DNA from: Platerodrilus igneus
Lineage: Eukaryota > Arthropoda > Insecta > Coleoptera > Lycidae
Assembly (NCBI GenBank): GCA_036346225.1
Contig: JARFIW010001215.1
Coordinates: 6,338,501-6,402,500 of the forward strand
Length of the DNA stretch: 64,000 nucleotides
Reading direction: 5' to 3'
Under the pieces are notes generated by a model. The model did not search any database. It had not been told where the DNA came from and was given only the letters and a program-made list of their open reading frames with translations. A program made the position numbers and the translations under genes. Positions 32,704 through 43,815 of the stretch are shown here, in pieces (positions within the stretch are counted from its first letter, which is position 1; every line of letters starts with the position of its first letter).

Positions 32704-32797
32704 AATACTCTTTCAGTATAGCAGTCTTAAGAAGTGATGTAACCTATTTTCTTTAAATTTTGACTTGGAGAGTTTTCGCTCTAAGCCTATGATATTT

Positions 32798-34389
32798 CTT
32801 TATACATTATATGTGAATTTACAATGGTTGTTAGAAGCAACTTGTAAAATACTTTTTCCGCCATTTACATGATTTTCTGTCTAAATCATATGTTCCTACT
32901 AACCGATCTGATAGGTCGACCCCTTCCATATATTTGTTATAAAATGCTATTGATGTTGAACAAATTATATTCAACTTGCTACCATCTTTTTGCTTTCTTT
33001 ATATATTAACAACTTCTGGACGGTGACAATTGGACACAGACAGAACTTCTTTTGTATCTTTCTTTTGAGATACTAATATACCAGACGTACTGCAGTGAAA
33101 TTTATAATCCCTACGATTTTTCAATCCTTTTACAAGCATGGGTAACTTCTTTCGATTTGCTATACATGTTCCCACTGCATCAAATGGAAGATCACGTAAT
33201 AATTGAACAGATGAAAAAACCTATCGAAACACAACGTTGTAAGTGGTTCACGGATTGTCGATGCAAGTTTTGTAATAACTCTTTCTTCTAGCGGCTTATC
33301 AGCCATACCGTCGGATTCTTTTCCTCGATAAATGTTAAGTCGTATACATATCCAGATACTGAATCGCACCTTTTTTATAGGCTTTAGAGGTAAGTATTGT
33401 TTTAAACTTGACCGTCCTTTAAATTTCGTCGACTCGTCAATCGATTGATGGGTGCTTTCGGTCCTCGATTTTTGAAATGTGCACCTTTGCCAAATTTTAA
33501 TCTCTCTTTCTACAGGCTTTAGAGGTAAGTATTGTTTTAAATTTGACCGTCCTTTAAATTTCTTCATCGACTCATCAATCGATTGATGGATGCTTTCGGT
33601 CTTCGATATTTGAAATGTGTATTTCAAGCATGAAACTAACACTTCAATGTAGTATATTTTACTTGCATCTTTGGATTTTTCTGGATAGTTATATAATTTT
33701 GAGTGAAGGAGCAAGAATCTATCCCTTGAAATTGTTGATTTTATAGCTGCATTTCCTAGAGACTTGGTTGAAGCCCAGTAATCATGCATTTCAGGTAAAC
33801 GATTGTAGGTCATAATTAGCATACAACCCACAACAATCATGAGTTTTGAAGGATCAGTTTTTTGTAGAACCTTATTTTTAGTACTTTGCCTTAAAGTATC
33901 TAATTTTTTGTTTGAACATTCGGCCATGAAAATAAAAAACTGCGGGGCATTAGCTTTAAAAATACGTCTAATTCGGTAGAAGATCTGTTGCAGGATATAA
34001 GGGGAACTCAAACTGCACTCTGTTCAGGAATAATCTTACGTGGAACAAAGTGTATATCTTGTGGATCACACAACAATAGTTTATGGAACATCCATATCGA
34101 TTCGCATAGGATTTTCATTGTTAAGTTCATCTTCACTTTCTGACGAGGTTTCATTTAATTTTGCTGTATTATCTTTCACAGAAGTTTGGTTGTTATCTAC
34201 ATCTGGTTCATCTTTACTTTCCGATAAATTATCATTTAGTTTTGCCCGTTTTATTTTCTTTGAGTTCGATTCAGACTCAGTAGCAGAAAACGGTTCTTCA
34301 ACTTCCGAATCTACATCAAAGAGGCGATTTATAAACCAATCCTACTCTTTAACGGTCAATTTACGTTTACTGCAAAAAGAACTTTTCAT
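32798..34389 (-). pseudogene. piggyBac 1 transposase, N-terminal and catalytic part
   Basis: DDE transposase of the piggyBac family (DDE_Tnp_1_7), which cuts and pastes at TTAA. The frame starts at ATG 34389 with KSSFCSKRKLTVKE, then a stop, DWFINRLF and an acidic Ser/Glu-rich N-terminus. Next come MIVVGCMLIMTYNRLPEMHD and YWASTKSLGNAAI (about 33.8 kb), SIDESMKKFKGRSNLKQYLP (catalytic block, about 33.55 kb), and downstream, after a frameshift, YMEGVDLSDRLVGTYDLDRK (about 32.9 kb). The catalytic block is duplicated in frame. Several stops and frameshifts mean that it is inactive. Confidence 0.85.
33380..33621 (-). repeat. in-frame 135-bp tandem duplication in the piggyBac transposase
   Basis: The segment from GGCTTTAGAGGTAAGTATTG at 33380 recurs at 33515. 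The 135-bp period equals 45 codons, so the frame is kept. The copies encode the SIDES..KFKGRS.LKQYLPLKP block twice, with the copies now diverged at several codons. Confidence 0.85.
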
Positions 34390-34625
34390 TACTAAAGGGT
34401 CATATATTCTTACACTTTAAAACGTCGATAATTACAGTTAAAAAGTTGATAAATACATCGCGCAAGCGCGATATAAATAAGCGAGCGACGCCCCTGGCGG
34501 ATGGTAGCGCTAACCTTTTTACAGATTTGGCGCGCCCATCTATCAATGACGTCACCAATGCACAAATTATATTGCGCAATAATCGGAAAATTTATATAAA
34601 TTTAAGACAATAGGTAATACAGTAA

Positions 34626-34960
34626 TTACTCACATGATAGGTCCAGATTTCCACGAAGTACGCCAATCGTCCTTCAGGATAGATAAAGTTGGTGGCTGCA
34701 CGTCCCTAAGGGCTGCTGCTGGCCCTCTTACAAGAAACGGCAATTAACGGAGGTACGTCTTACGCACATCCCAATAGCTTGGACTCAATCTCAGGGCTCC
34801 ACTCCAGCGTGGAATGCGGTTCTGCCTACGGCTGCAAATTTCGTCTACCTATGTAGGGAATGACGGGAACATGGTATAAGGGGCGACAAACAAAGACAAG
34901 CAAGCAAGGAAATCTACATAGATAAAGATAAGGCACAATACGATACCTAAAACGTCCACT
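34626..34960. other. GC-richer segment of unknown origin in the piggyBac 1 5' region
   Basis: The segment has distinctly less AT than its surroundings, with CAGCAGCAGCCC-like sequence on the minus strand and a GCAAGCAAGG run near 34900. It looks like an inserted repeat rather than piggyBac sequence. I do not recognise the family and could not place ends. Confidence 0.35.
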
Positions 34961-35681
34961 CCACTCGAAGGTTCGGGCAAAAAAGCCACGTTAAAAAGAG
35001 TCACGGAAACACTTGTCCCTACTCCACTCGCGTCGCGCGATCTGGCGCAAACGCACTGTGACGTAACGGAAATACGCGCCTAGTCTTTTAAATTTATGGC
35101 GCGAAACTTCCGCACATCAAAATTAACCTAAAACAATGTTTAAGGGCCAATTTGATTGGCACGTAACAATATGTTCCAAGAAAGAATACTAATGGGACAA
35201 ATATGTCCCATTGTAGACAATTGTATTATTTTATAGGAACAAACTAGATGTTTTTGTTCAAATTTTTACTGATACTTACCTGGACATAGTTGAAAGTAAT
35301 TTATTACTTTTTAGCAAAAAACATATAAATAATATGCTTCTTGTAGCGTTAGAATGAACTAGCATACGTAGGATGACACACGATAATCGCCATATCTAAT
35401 TATGAAAACGCACATGTCTCGACTACTATAGAATGACAGAATACACACTAATGTCGGATAGGACACGACATTTAGCAATTTAAATAGGTATTTGAGACTA
35501 CTAGCACATGAAATTCTTTTTATGGGACTTATATGACCCATTAGGCACGAAAGGATTAATCTATTCTCATTGCAAAATCTAAATGTTCCGTGATAAAGTA
35601 AAAGTTTTACACAGAATAATTTTCATTTTTAGAACAATTTATTTAGAAACTTTTCGTATAACTCAAAATCAAGTGGGTGTG

Positions 35682-35818
35682 AGTGTTGTCATGCACATTA
35701 AAGATCCCCACATTGCTTGAAACAGCAAAGGTTCAGCAACATTCAAAATTTGCAAGTAAAAACTCGCTTTCTGGCCATTGAAGTACATTTGGGTGAAGCA
35801 TTGGAAAGTCAAATGTAG
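35682..35818 (+). mobile_element. SINE copy 10, 5'-truncated
   Basis: The + strand fragment keeps the core (GTGTTGTCATGCACATTAAA, about 35690-35709) and the 3' half. The hairpin module is decayed (GAAGTACATTTGGGTGAAGC). No tRNA-like head is present. It is an old copy just outside piggyBac 1. Confidence 0.8.
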
Positions 35819-36984
35819 AGAAGTGAAAATGAAAGAACCATCTCCTCGGGAAAACCTTTAAAAAAATAGTGGCAAAATTTTCAAAAAATTGGAGTTATCT
35901 TAAAATGAGATATTCTAGTGGATCATTGTTTTTTTAAATTACCGCCAATTATCTTACAAAAATTACATTTAGTTCAATAGCCTCTGGCATTGAGCTCTTT
36001 TCTCATGGGATCACTGGTTCCCTTCTCTTAAATTTATTACCACCTGGATGTCTGCATCTGTGTTGTAACGCTCTAAAGAAAAGATTAAAATAGGTAGGAA
36101 CAACAAATTGGGGTCACTATATCGAAAGAAGCATGGCAACATCACTCTCGATAAGCACAGTTGCTTCCACAAAGACCGGTACTAAAATGCCCATGTAATT
36201 CCCAGCAGAATTAGTTCAAGGTTCAATAATTGTTTTGTATCATTTCCCCGAAAGCGATAAAACATCTCCTAAATGGTGTCTTAGAGTATTTATACATAGT
36301 AAGTCTTTCTAACCTTGCAATATAACTACTAATTTATAACCTACTCAATGTCTGATCTAGGAAACAGGGGGATTGCTTTTACTTAACTAAATACAGTGAA
36401 TTTAATGAAAATAAGAAATGGAAACTGGTTAGCCAATAATTGAAAAATGCATGTTACGAGTTAATTCAGTTAACACGTAACAGGCTTGAATTCATACTTG
36501 TAGGATATGGACAGAGGATATTAACGAAATATTTGTAGAATGTCTGAACCATCATCCAGCCAAACTTTGACTTATCAACTTCTCAATTTTTTGATGGTAT
36601 TTTAATGTATGCAGTGGGCAACCTGTCGTATTTATAGTGTCATCAGTATCACATAATTACTTAACACATTGATGTGCATTAAAGTTACAATATTTTCTTT
36701 GTATTGTTACTAGAACTGCTGTAAACTTTTTTTTCCTTTTTTCTGCTATTACATAACCTCCAGTTTGAGTAATAAATAAAGCCGTTTTATCCATATTCCA
36801 TGTTCACATTTTCTTAATCAGTATTATAATCTGAAAATAATTTATGTCAAACATTGACATTAGTATACTTGCATAGCCTACAATTAATTTTTTCGACTTG
36901 GAGAGACATATTTTCTACACTCCTAAGATTTAAATTTCTCTTATTAATTTAATACATTAGATTGAGTGGTGCAAAAATGGTTTT
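35819..36984. other. non-coding spacer (intronic or intergenic)
   Basis: AT-rich sequence between the SINE fragment and the second piggyBac. No exon, TIR or known repeat was recognised. Confidence 0.45.
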
Positions 36985-37239
36985 TTAACCCTTTAATGCG
37001 CAAATTTTTATCGTTGCACAAAAATTTTCCTCGTGTAATGGAAGACCACCGATAACGAGTCTGTATTCAAATGTCCGTTCTGAGTATACTGTTACTTGGT
37101 ACACCTGATAAGGATATGCCCGCCTTGAGATGGACCTAGGCAGTTATGCCAAAAAGAGTTACTATAACCAGTTAAGGGGAAAACAAAAAAAAAGTTTTAT
37201 ATTATAATTTAATCAATAATTTTAAATAAATATTGTACT

Positions 37240-38110
37240 TATCATATATTATAAACTGCTGTTGTTGGCGAAGCAATTTTTTGCTAGTGTGCAACAAACA
37301 TGTCTTTTACATTTAGAGCATGTACATTGAGTTTTGGCTTTGCGTGTAGGTAATCTACACTGTCGCTTGCCTGAACAATTCAACCGTTCGGGGCAGTGAT
37401 TGAAACCATCAAAACAGATATCGGCGGTGGGTCAAAAGGTTTTCTCGGACTGCTTTTTGATAAATGATGTTAGGCTTTAAGGTTGTCCAGTTTTTTTCTG
37501 CTTGCAGTAAAGTTTTCTGGATTGCATAACATATCAACAATTTGTCTTCTAGACATAGGTAGTTGTATGTTTAGTGTTTTGGACTGTCTTCGATTTATTC
37601 TGTTATACAACAAATAAGTCTTTACTATGACGTTGTCTATTACGTGAAGAAATAATTAATTTGTCCATTTTCTTGTTTTCATACATATATAATAGCGAAC
37701 TAGCAGCCCATCAATTAGGTCTACACCACCTATGTGTGCATTATATTAATGTATAATTGTTGAACGGTCCATCTTGATTCGCTGCTTCTGTGTTCGATCA
37801 AATCGTGACACCTTTGGTGCACTAAGTGATACTACACTGCCCATTTTGAATGGTCAAATTCCTACATAGGTTGACCCTAATCATACGCATTTATTATCTT
37901 TCTACAGGATGGTCGATACATCTATGCTATGACATTAACCACATTCTTCTTTTTCAGCCTCTTTCAGTTAGGAAGACTATTGACACGTCGTTCCCAAGAA
38001 AAATATTCCCCTGCTGTATAAGTAAACCATCAAAGGTAATGTCATATAAAAATTATCATAATAAATAACATTATTCTTGTGAATAGGAATTATGTGGGAG
38101 AATCTTAACA
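37240..38110 (-). pseudogene. piggyBac 2 left-arm transposase C-terminus
   Basis: On the minus strand: APKVSRFDRTQKQRIKMDRS (about 37.8 kb), NAHIGGVDLIDGLL (about 37.73 kb, the piggyBac GGVD catalytic block), then RRQSKTLNIQLPMSRRQIVD (about 37.58 kb) and the Cys-rich end CFDGFNHCPERLNCSGKRQC followed by CTCSKCKRHVCC (37.42-37.28 kb). Stops and shifts are present. The Cys-rich end keeps more Cys than the right-arm copy. Confidence 0.78.
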
Positions 38111-38559
38111 CCTATATACCGTAAACGTGCAGCACAAAAAATATCTCACTCAGGAGAAATGTGTGTGTCATCAATGTTAGTTTTGCTGCGAGAAGTGCTG
38201 CTACACGGTCATATCCAGTATTGAAAAACTTTAAAAATAAAAAATATATGTAAAATAGTTTCAGTGATAGTACTTGAAAATAAAAATTACTGGTAAGTTC
38301 AAAATTTTATTCTCTCTTACTTAAATTTATTTGAAAAGTAAAACCGCTCAGATAGGCACGTATACTCATCTAATAAGTTATACAGTCTAGAGGTGGATTT
38401 GGGCAGTTAGTGTTATAAATGAAATGAGTTCACCACAGCAGGTTTTTTCTTTGGAGTATTTACACAATATGCATTATAGATATATGACCTTTATTGGAAG
38501 TATAAAATAGCAACAATATTTTTAGCTATGACTCCATGAAAAATGTACGATTTGTCAAA

Positions 38560-40150
38560 AATGGCGGAAATGATAGCAGACTCCAATTCTAATCGTATCT
38601 GCATTAACATATCGGCAATAGAAAAAGCAAATTAACCTTAGTATAAATTTTAGCAACGTAAGCAGGAACCAAATTTCTAGGTCAATACCTGGACCAGAAT
38701 ATTATTCTATTACTAAGCCAACATTTCCAAATTGCAGTGATAATGCACACGATCTTAATTCTTAGTCATTCAATGAACAAAGTACTGCAGGAGCATTATA
38801 CACTATAGCACAAGCTGTCAATCAAATCAAACATTGGCTCAGTACATTCAATGGTTCTGCTCTTGAAATATATCTAAAAAGTCCAGCATTCAAAAAATTA
38901 TATGGCCAAGAAGCATATCCAACTCGATCAAAAGCAAATATTATTCAAGGGAAGCGAAGAGTTACTCGATCGTTTTTATGAGTTGAAAATGCTGTACCAA
39001 TGTTCCATATACTTTGCTGATGAGCATTTATTCATGCACATTGCCGATAAAACAAACATATTTGCCCATCAAATAAACATTGCTACAGAGTTTATAACAT
39101 CGGCGCAGGAGGTATGAAAATATATGGGGATCTTGATGTATGTCTATCTATCGATATCCGAACATCAGAGAATATTGGAGTGAAAATTCATTTGACCTAT
39201 ATGGCAAGAAACAGATTTGAGAAAATTTGTCACTACTTACACTTTAATAACAACTCAGACTTATAGTCCATCCAAAATATGATGCAATAATCAGGGTCTG
39301 GCAAATGCAGTGTCATGATTGTTGCAGATAATTCCTATCTACAAGAACCATATTATTTACTTTGGCAATGTCTGTGCGACGTTGCTTTTAATGGTTTACT
39401 TATACCATATGGGAATATTTTCCTTGAGAAGGATATGTGTTAATCGTCTTGCTAACTGCAATTATCTACTGATGGGGAGGCTGAGAAATAACAACGTGTC
39501 ATGGTGTAGATGTATCGACCATCCTGTGGAAAAATAAATCGGTACAATTGTCGTCAACTTATGTGAGAATTGCACCATTTAAAATGGACAGTGTAGTACC
39601 AGTTAGTGCACCAAAGACATCATGAATTTATCGAGCACAAAAGCAGAGAGTTAAGGTTATATATGATTATAATGCACACATGGGAAGTGTAGACATAAGG
39701 GATGGATTGCTAGGTAGCTATCATATCTGTATAAAAACAAGAAAATGAACAAGTTGATAAACATGACCATGGTAAATGTTTATTTGGTGTATAAAAAAAC
39801 AAATTCAAGGCAGTCCAAAACACTAAATGCGGAACCATCTATGTCTAGCAGACAAGTTGCTGCGATATTATACAAACCAGAAAACTTTACTGCAACCAGG
39901 AAAAGAATTGGACATCTATGAAGCCTAACACCACCTGTCAAAAAGCAGTCCAAGAAAACCTATTTACTTACCGCCAATACTCATTTTGATGGTTTCAATC
40001 ACTATCTTGAATGGTTGGATTATTCAGGCAATTGGCAGTGAAAATTACTTGGATGCAAAACCGATATTCGATGACATGCTCTAAATGTAAAATACGTATT
40101 TATTACACCGCGGCAAATAATTACTTCGCCAAGTTTCACAACAGTTCATA
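38560..40150 (+). pseudogene. piggyBac 2 right-arm transposase, more complete
   Basis: The + strand pieces include LFKGSEELLDRFYELKMLYQ (about 38.95 kb) and RNRFEKICHYLHFNNNSDL (about 39.21 kb, matching the RF..I...LHFNDN block). The YNAHMGSVDIRDGLLGSYH block lies near 39.67 kb, NVYLVYKKTNSRQSKTLN near 39.78 kb and a decayed Cys-rich tail near 39.98-40.12 kb. Many stops interrupt it. It aligns with the left-arm pseudogene over its last kilobase. Confidence 0.75.
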
Positions 40151-40371
40151 ATATTTGTTAAATACAATATTTTTATTGGTTGCATCTGGTTACATCTTTT
40201 TTTTTGCATAACTGCCCAGGTCTGCCTCAAGACGGAAATATCTTTAGCAGGTATACCAAGTGACAGTATACTGATAACCAACATTTAAATACAAATTCAT
40301 TATCAGCAGTCTTGTATTATATGAAGAAAATTTTTGCACTACAATGAAAAATTTGGGCATTAAACGCTTAA

Positions 40372-43258
40372 GTAAAATTTTGAATTTTACATCTATAAAT
40401 TTGTCGCTGCAGTGGGCTTAAAATTGGATAATAATTTTGTTTAAATTTTGGAAGAGTTATATTTGAAATCATTAAGGACAGCGTACTCATTTTGTATTCG
40501 TTTTGGGGTCAGTTGAATTTTTTAGATACTTTGAAAATATGAAAATTGTCTACGAATTTTAAATTTAATAATTTATTTCGTATGGTGTGCAAATATGTGT
40601 ACATAAAATAGTTGAGAAATTAAAAATGATTTCAAGTAGAGTGCAAGGTAATTTACTTCTATTTGTCATAGTCTTTATGTATGTTCTGCAAAACCATATT
40701 TGACCCAAACAATATATTATTAATAATACATCAGGTGAAAGGTCTATTTCTATACACTTAACCATAAGGCAAATACTTGTATAATTTTATCTCGTATAAC
40801 TTTCTTAACATAAGCTTTTGACCTTATTTCCACTAGATCTACTTAAATAGTAGAGATTGCCAACTATTTCTGGGGCACCCACAGCAGTAATTTAAATATT
40901 TTAAATTTTTAAATAAATGATCTGGTCTCTTTTTTAATATTTAGATTTAGTTGTACTAACAAAAATATGATAATGATTTGTTAATATTTAAATAGAGTAA
41001 GGTAAGGTTAAGTAAGAGTTGTGATCCTTCCTATAATGTAAAACTAAGAGAACTTTATTAATTAATAGTTGGCCCAATGTAACTGGGTTGAATAGATAAG
41101 AGTTTAAAGTTTTTATTTCCTAATTACAGCAATTAAAATTAATTTTAAAACATTCTTTAATTAATTTCTTATAATATATACACACTTTCAAATAATTGTT
41201 TTTTTTTTATAAAATTTGTATCAAAATTATATATTACGTACTAACACGTTTTGTACACAGGTTGCCCAGAAATCAGTCATAATTTAAATGTTTGTCATAT
41301 AGCTAAATAGAAAAAACTCGAAGTTTTATCTGATGTACTCGAGTGGGGGAGGAGGGTGGTGGGGCTTGCTCAGCAGTGTACAAGGTTTTTTATTAATCAT
41401 AAACTTTGATTTATTATAAATACGACTCGTTTATTGCAGTAAAACTTTTGAAATAAAAATAAAAACAAAATATGATATATGGAGAATGTTACTGATATTA
41501 TTTATTACGGTTAATTTATTTTTTACATTTTGCTGAAGTTATTATAATCTTGTAAACTAAACATATCAAAATAAATACCAAGAAGCAGAAAAATATGCTC
41601 TTGTTTAAGCCATTAACGCTGAGAATTAAAAATTGTATTATTTAAAGAATTTTATTGAATAGATTTCAAAACAATAAATTAACACTACTTGAGGATACAT
41701 ATATAAATGTACCTACTACCACTAGGCATATCCCAAGAATAACAGGGAAAACTCTCTAATTTTCTGTGTTTGTGTGAAATGACTTGAACGATCTTTGAGT
41801 CATATTTTGGTGTAGCACATCTTCTTTTCTCGTTTGGCACTGTGACAACCCTGTGCTCGCAATAGTCGTATCGAACGGTATTCGAAACACGAAAATCACT
41901 ACCAGCTGCTCTTGTTACTTTCTGCTGCTTGTGGCATGATATGATGGCTCTGCTAGTTTTAGTTTTAGAGTACAGCCAGAATAAAAAGTAAACAAATAAC
42001 GGTGCACATTAGTTATTATGAATTCATTAACTAATTGTGCATTATATGCCCAGAAAGTACAATACTATAATTACAAATCTTATTGTTTTTAATTATTGTT
42101 ATGAATATTAATTTATCTCGCCACTGGAAAAGATGAAATTGATTTCTGTCATATAATATCCATTCAGCTCGATTAGTTTTTGTTTTGCTACATATGTGAT
42201 GAGGCATTTTCGTTCATATATTTTCCGGGTCTCATGTTTGCTGCTGTGGGTTTTATGTATGTGGACGGTACTACCCGACAAATGTTTCTCCTAAACTCGT
42301 AATTGACAGTTACTTCTTACTAATTTTCTATAAAAATTTAAGCGTTATGGACAGCTGCATGTAACATACATAAATATCAGCCCAAACCACTTTTTAGAAC
42401 ATATTCTGATTTTGTAGCTAATGCAAGAAAAAATTCTAATAATGTACTGCTCCATTGTCAACTTCCCAATATGTATTATTCTCCATTTGGTCTGTCTGAC
42501 CCATACATCTATTATATTAAGCTATCAAAATGGGCGAAGTACGAATTTTTTTTCTTTCCTGCAAATACATCCACGTTTCTCAGTGGTTAAACTTCAAAGC
42601 GGGTACTTGCTAATTACTACACTTTTGTCGTTTCATCGAATATACAGAATATCATTGTATTTATCTAAAGAGGATGAATAGCGACCCCTTGTAATTTTTT
42701 CCATAATTTCATTTGCAACTAATGGACAATTTTTGGAAATTCTGTTGTGCCTTATTGCACCTGTACCTCCACAATCATTAATTTTTAAGGTACTCGGGAG
42801 ATTTTTGCCAGTAAAGAGATTATTGAAAAAGAAATTGTAGCAAAAAATTTTTTTTACTAAGTTTTCTATCTTTTGATTTAAGAGAGCAGCAGCTTCTCTC
42901 TAACTTGCTTTGTACTCTTGAATTCTTCTGAGAAATGAAACGTTCACCTTCTCGATAGTTCAAGACTAATGAGGAAGTTTGAATCAAAATTCAACTGGTG
43001 CAGCAACTTAAGTTTGTGGATTATACAAACGGACAACGATTTCGTGAATGGGTTGTAAAGAGACTTATGGTGTACAAGGTGCCATCAGAATGTTCTCAGA
43101 CTGTACTTGGCATGGCTGTTGAATGTGACTGAACAAGCCGGTGTGCAAGTGACTGTGAACATATAATACCTAACAAATTGTGTTGCATTATGAGGTCATG
43201 TTCGACCTGTGCGTCGTGTTTTGTAATAGCATGTTAACGTTCATTTGTGAATTTTGTA
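40372..43258. other. non-coding spacer
   Basis: AT-rich sequence with no exon, TIR pair or known repeat recognised. Short ORFs here have no conserved motif. Confidence 0.45.
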
Positions 43259-43815
43259 ATGACTGATAAATTTGAGCAACGATCTTTCATCAAGTTTTGG
43301 TTTAAACTTGGTAAATCAAAAATAGTAGGCATTGCAGTAGAAAAGTCCACAATCACCATGGCCGAAAAAAGCATGATAGTTTAGAAGGGCAAAAAAATCA
43401 TGCACATCTTTTTGACATCAAAGGCAATTGTGCCAGTTGGAATTGCAGTAACCTACTGACTTTTATTGTGACGTTTTGAGGCAACTGAGAGAAGTGTAAC
43501 GAAAGAGGCCCAAATTGCTGAAAGACTGTTGCATCAAGATAATGTATCTACCCATGCTTCACTGGCCAAAAGAAATCTGGTTACCATTTCACACCCTCCT
43601 TATTCACCTTGTGACTACTCTATTTTTGAAAGTTAAAATTTACATGAAAGGTTATCGTTTTGACACAGCAGAAGACATTCAGAACAAAACGCAGCAAGGT
43701 GTTTGACAGCTTTCATGAAAAGGATTTTTTTGACATTCCATGTATGAAACAAACGCTGGTTGCATGTATTGATTTGCAGGAAGACTATTTTGAAAGGAAT
43801 GTTATCCATTAGTGG
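43259..43815 (+). pseudogene. mariner transposase remnant, internally deleted
   Basis: It starts MTDKFEQRSFIKFWFKLGKS at 43259. After stops and a large deletion it resumes with LLHQDNVSTHASLAKRNLVT and ISHPPYSPCDYSIFES (about 43.53-43.63 kb), the second and third catalytic Asp blocks of mariner (HQDNAPAH and YSPDLAPCD types, with LAP lost). It ends with DLQEDYFEGNVIH at 43.8 kb, close to the family C-terminus. No flanking TIRs were found. Dead copy. Confidence 0.75.

Larger units (their letters stand above)
21354..32797 (-). mobile_element. DNA transposon B inserted in piggyBac 1
   Basis: The ends form an inverted repeat: left GGGCATAGAGCGAAAACTCA (from about 21360), right on the minus strand AGGCTTAGAGCGAAAACTCT (from about 32790), about 25-30 bp long. 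It separates two parts of one piggyBac gene. The transposase (minus strand, 30.73-27.85 kb) is spliced and damaged. The element holds element A (21721-27844) inside its 3' part, and a large palindrome plus a small hairpin in its 5' part. Without these it would be about 4 kb. The superfamily was not resolved, and the target duplication is not clear (possibly ATAT). Confidence 0.7.
20804..35555 (-). mobile_element. piggyBac element 1, split by nested TEs
   Basis: It is flanked by TTAA at 20800-20803 and 35556-35559. The ends read CCTTTTCACGCAG (left) and, on the minus strand, TCCTTTCGTGCC (right). Subterminal GGGACATAT-type palindromes lie near both ends (20938-20955, 20971-20988, 35191-35212, 35521-35543), as in several insect piggyBacs. 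The transposase is on the minus strand, with its first half at 34.39-32.80 kb and its C-terminus at 21.35-21.06 kb. About 11.4 kb of other TE sequence separates the halves. Without insertions the element would be about 3.3 kb. The outer boundaries rest on TTAA plus short TIR similarity. Confidence 0.72.
36989..40367 (+). mobile_element. piggyBac element 2, composite inverted structure
   Basis: It is flanked by TTAA at 36985-36988 and 40368-40371. The TIRs match for about 70 bp: left CCCTTTAATGCGCAAATTTT, right on the minus strand GCGTTTAATGCCCAAATTTT, and both continue through GCAAAAATTTTC-type sequence. Inside, the left arm (to about 38.11 kb) is an inverted, diverged copy of the right arm (about 39.33-40.37 kb). 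Both arms encode the C-terminal part of a piggyBac transposase, each with its 3' end pointing outward. It is thus built from two 3' ends. Confidence 0.8.

Noticed and set aside
34040..34420. 126-codon Ser-rich + strand ORF
   Set aside because: It is antisense to the acidic N-terminus of the piggyBac 1 transposase.
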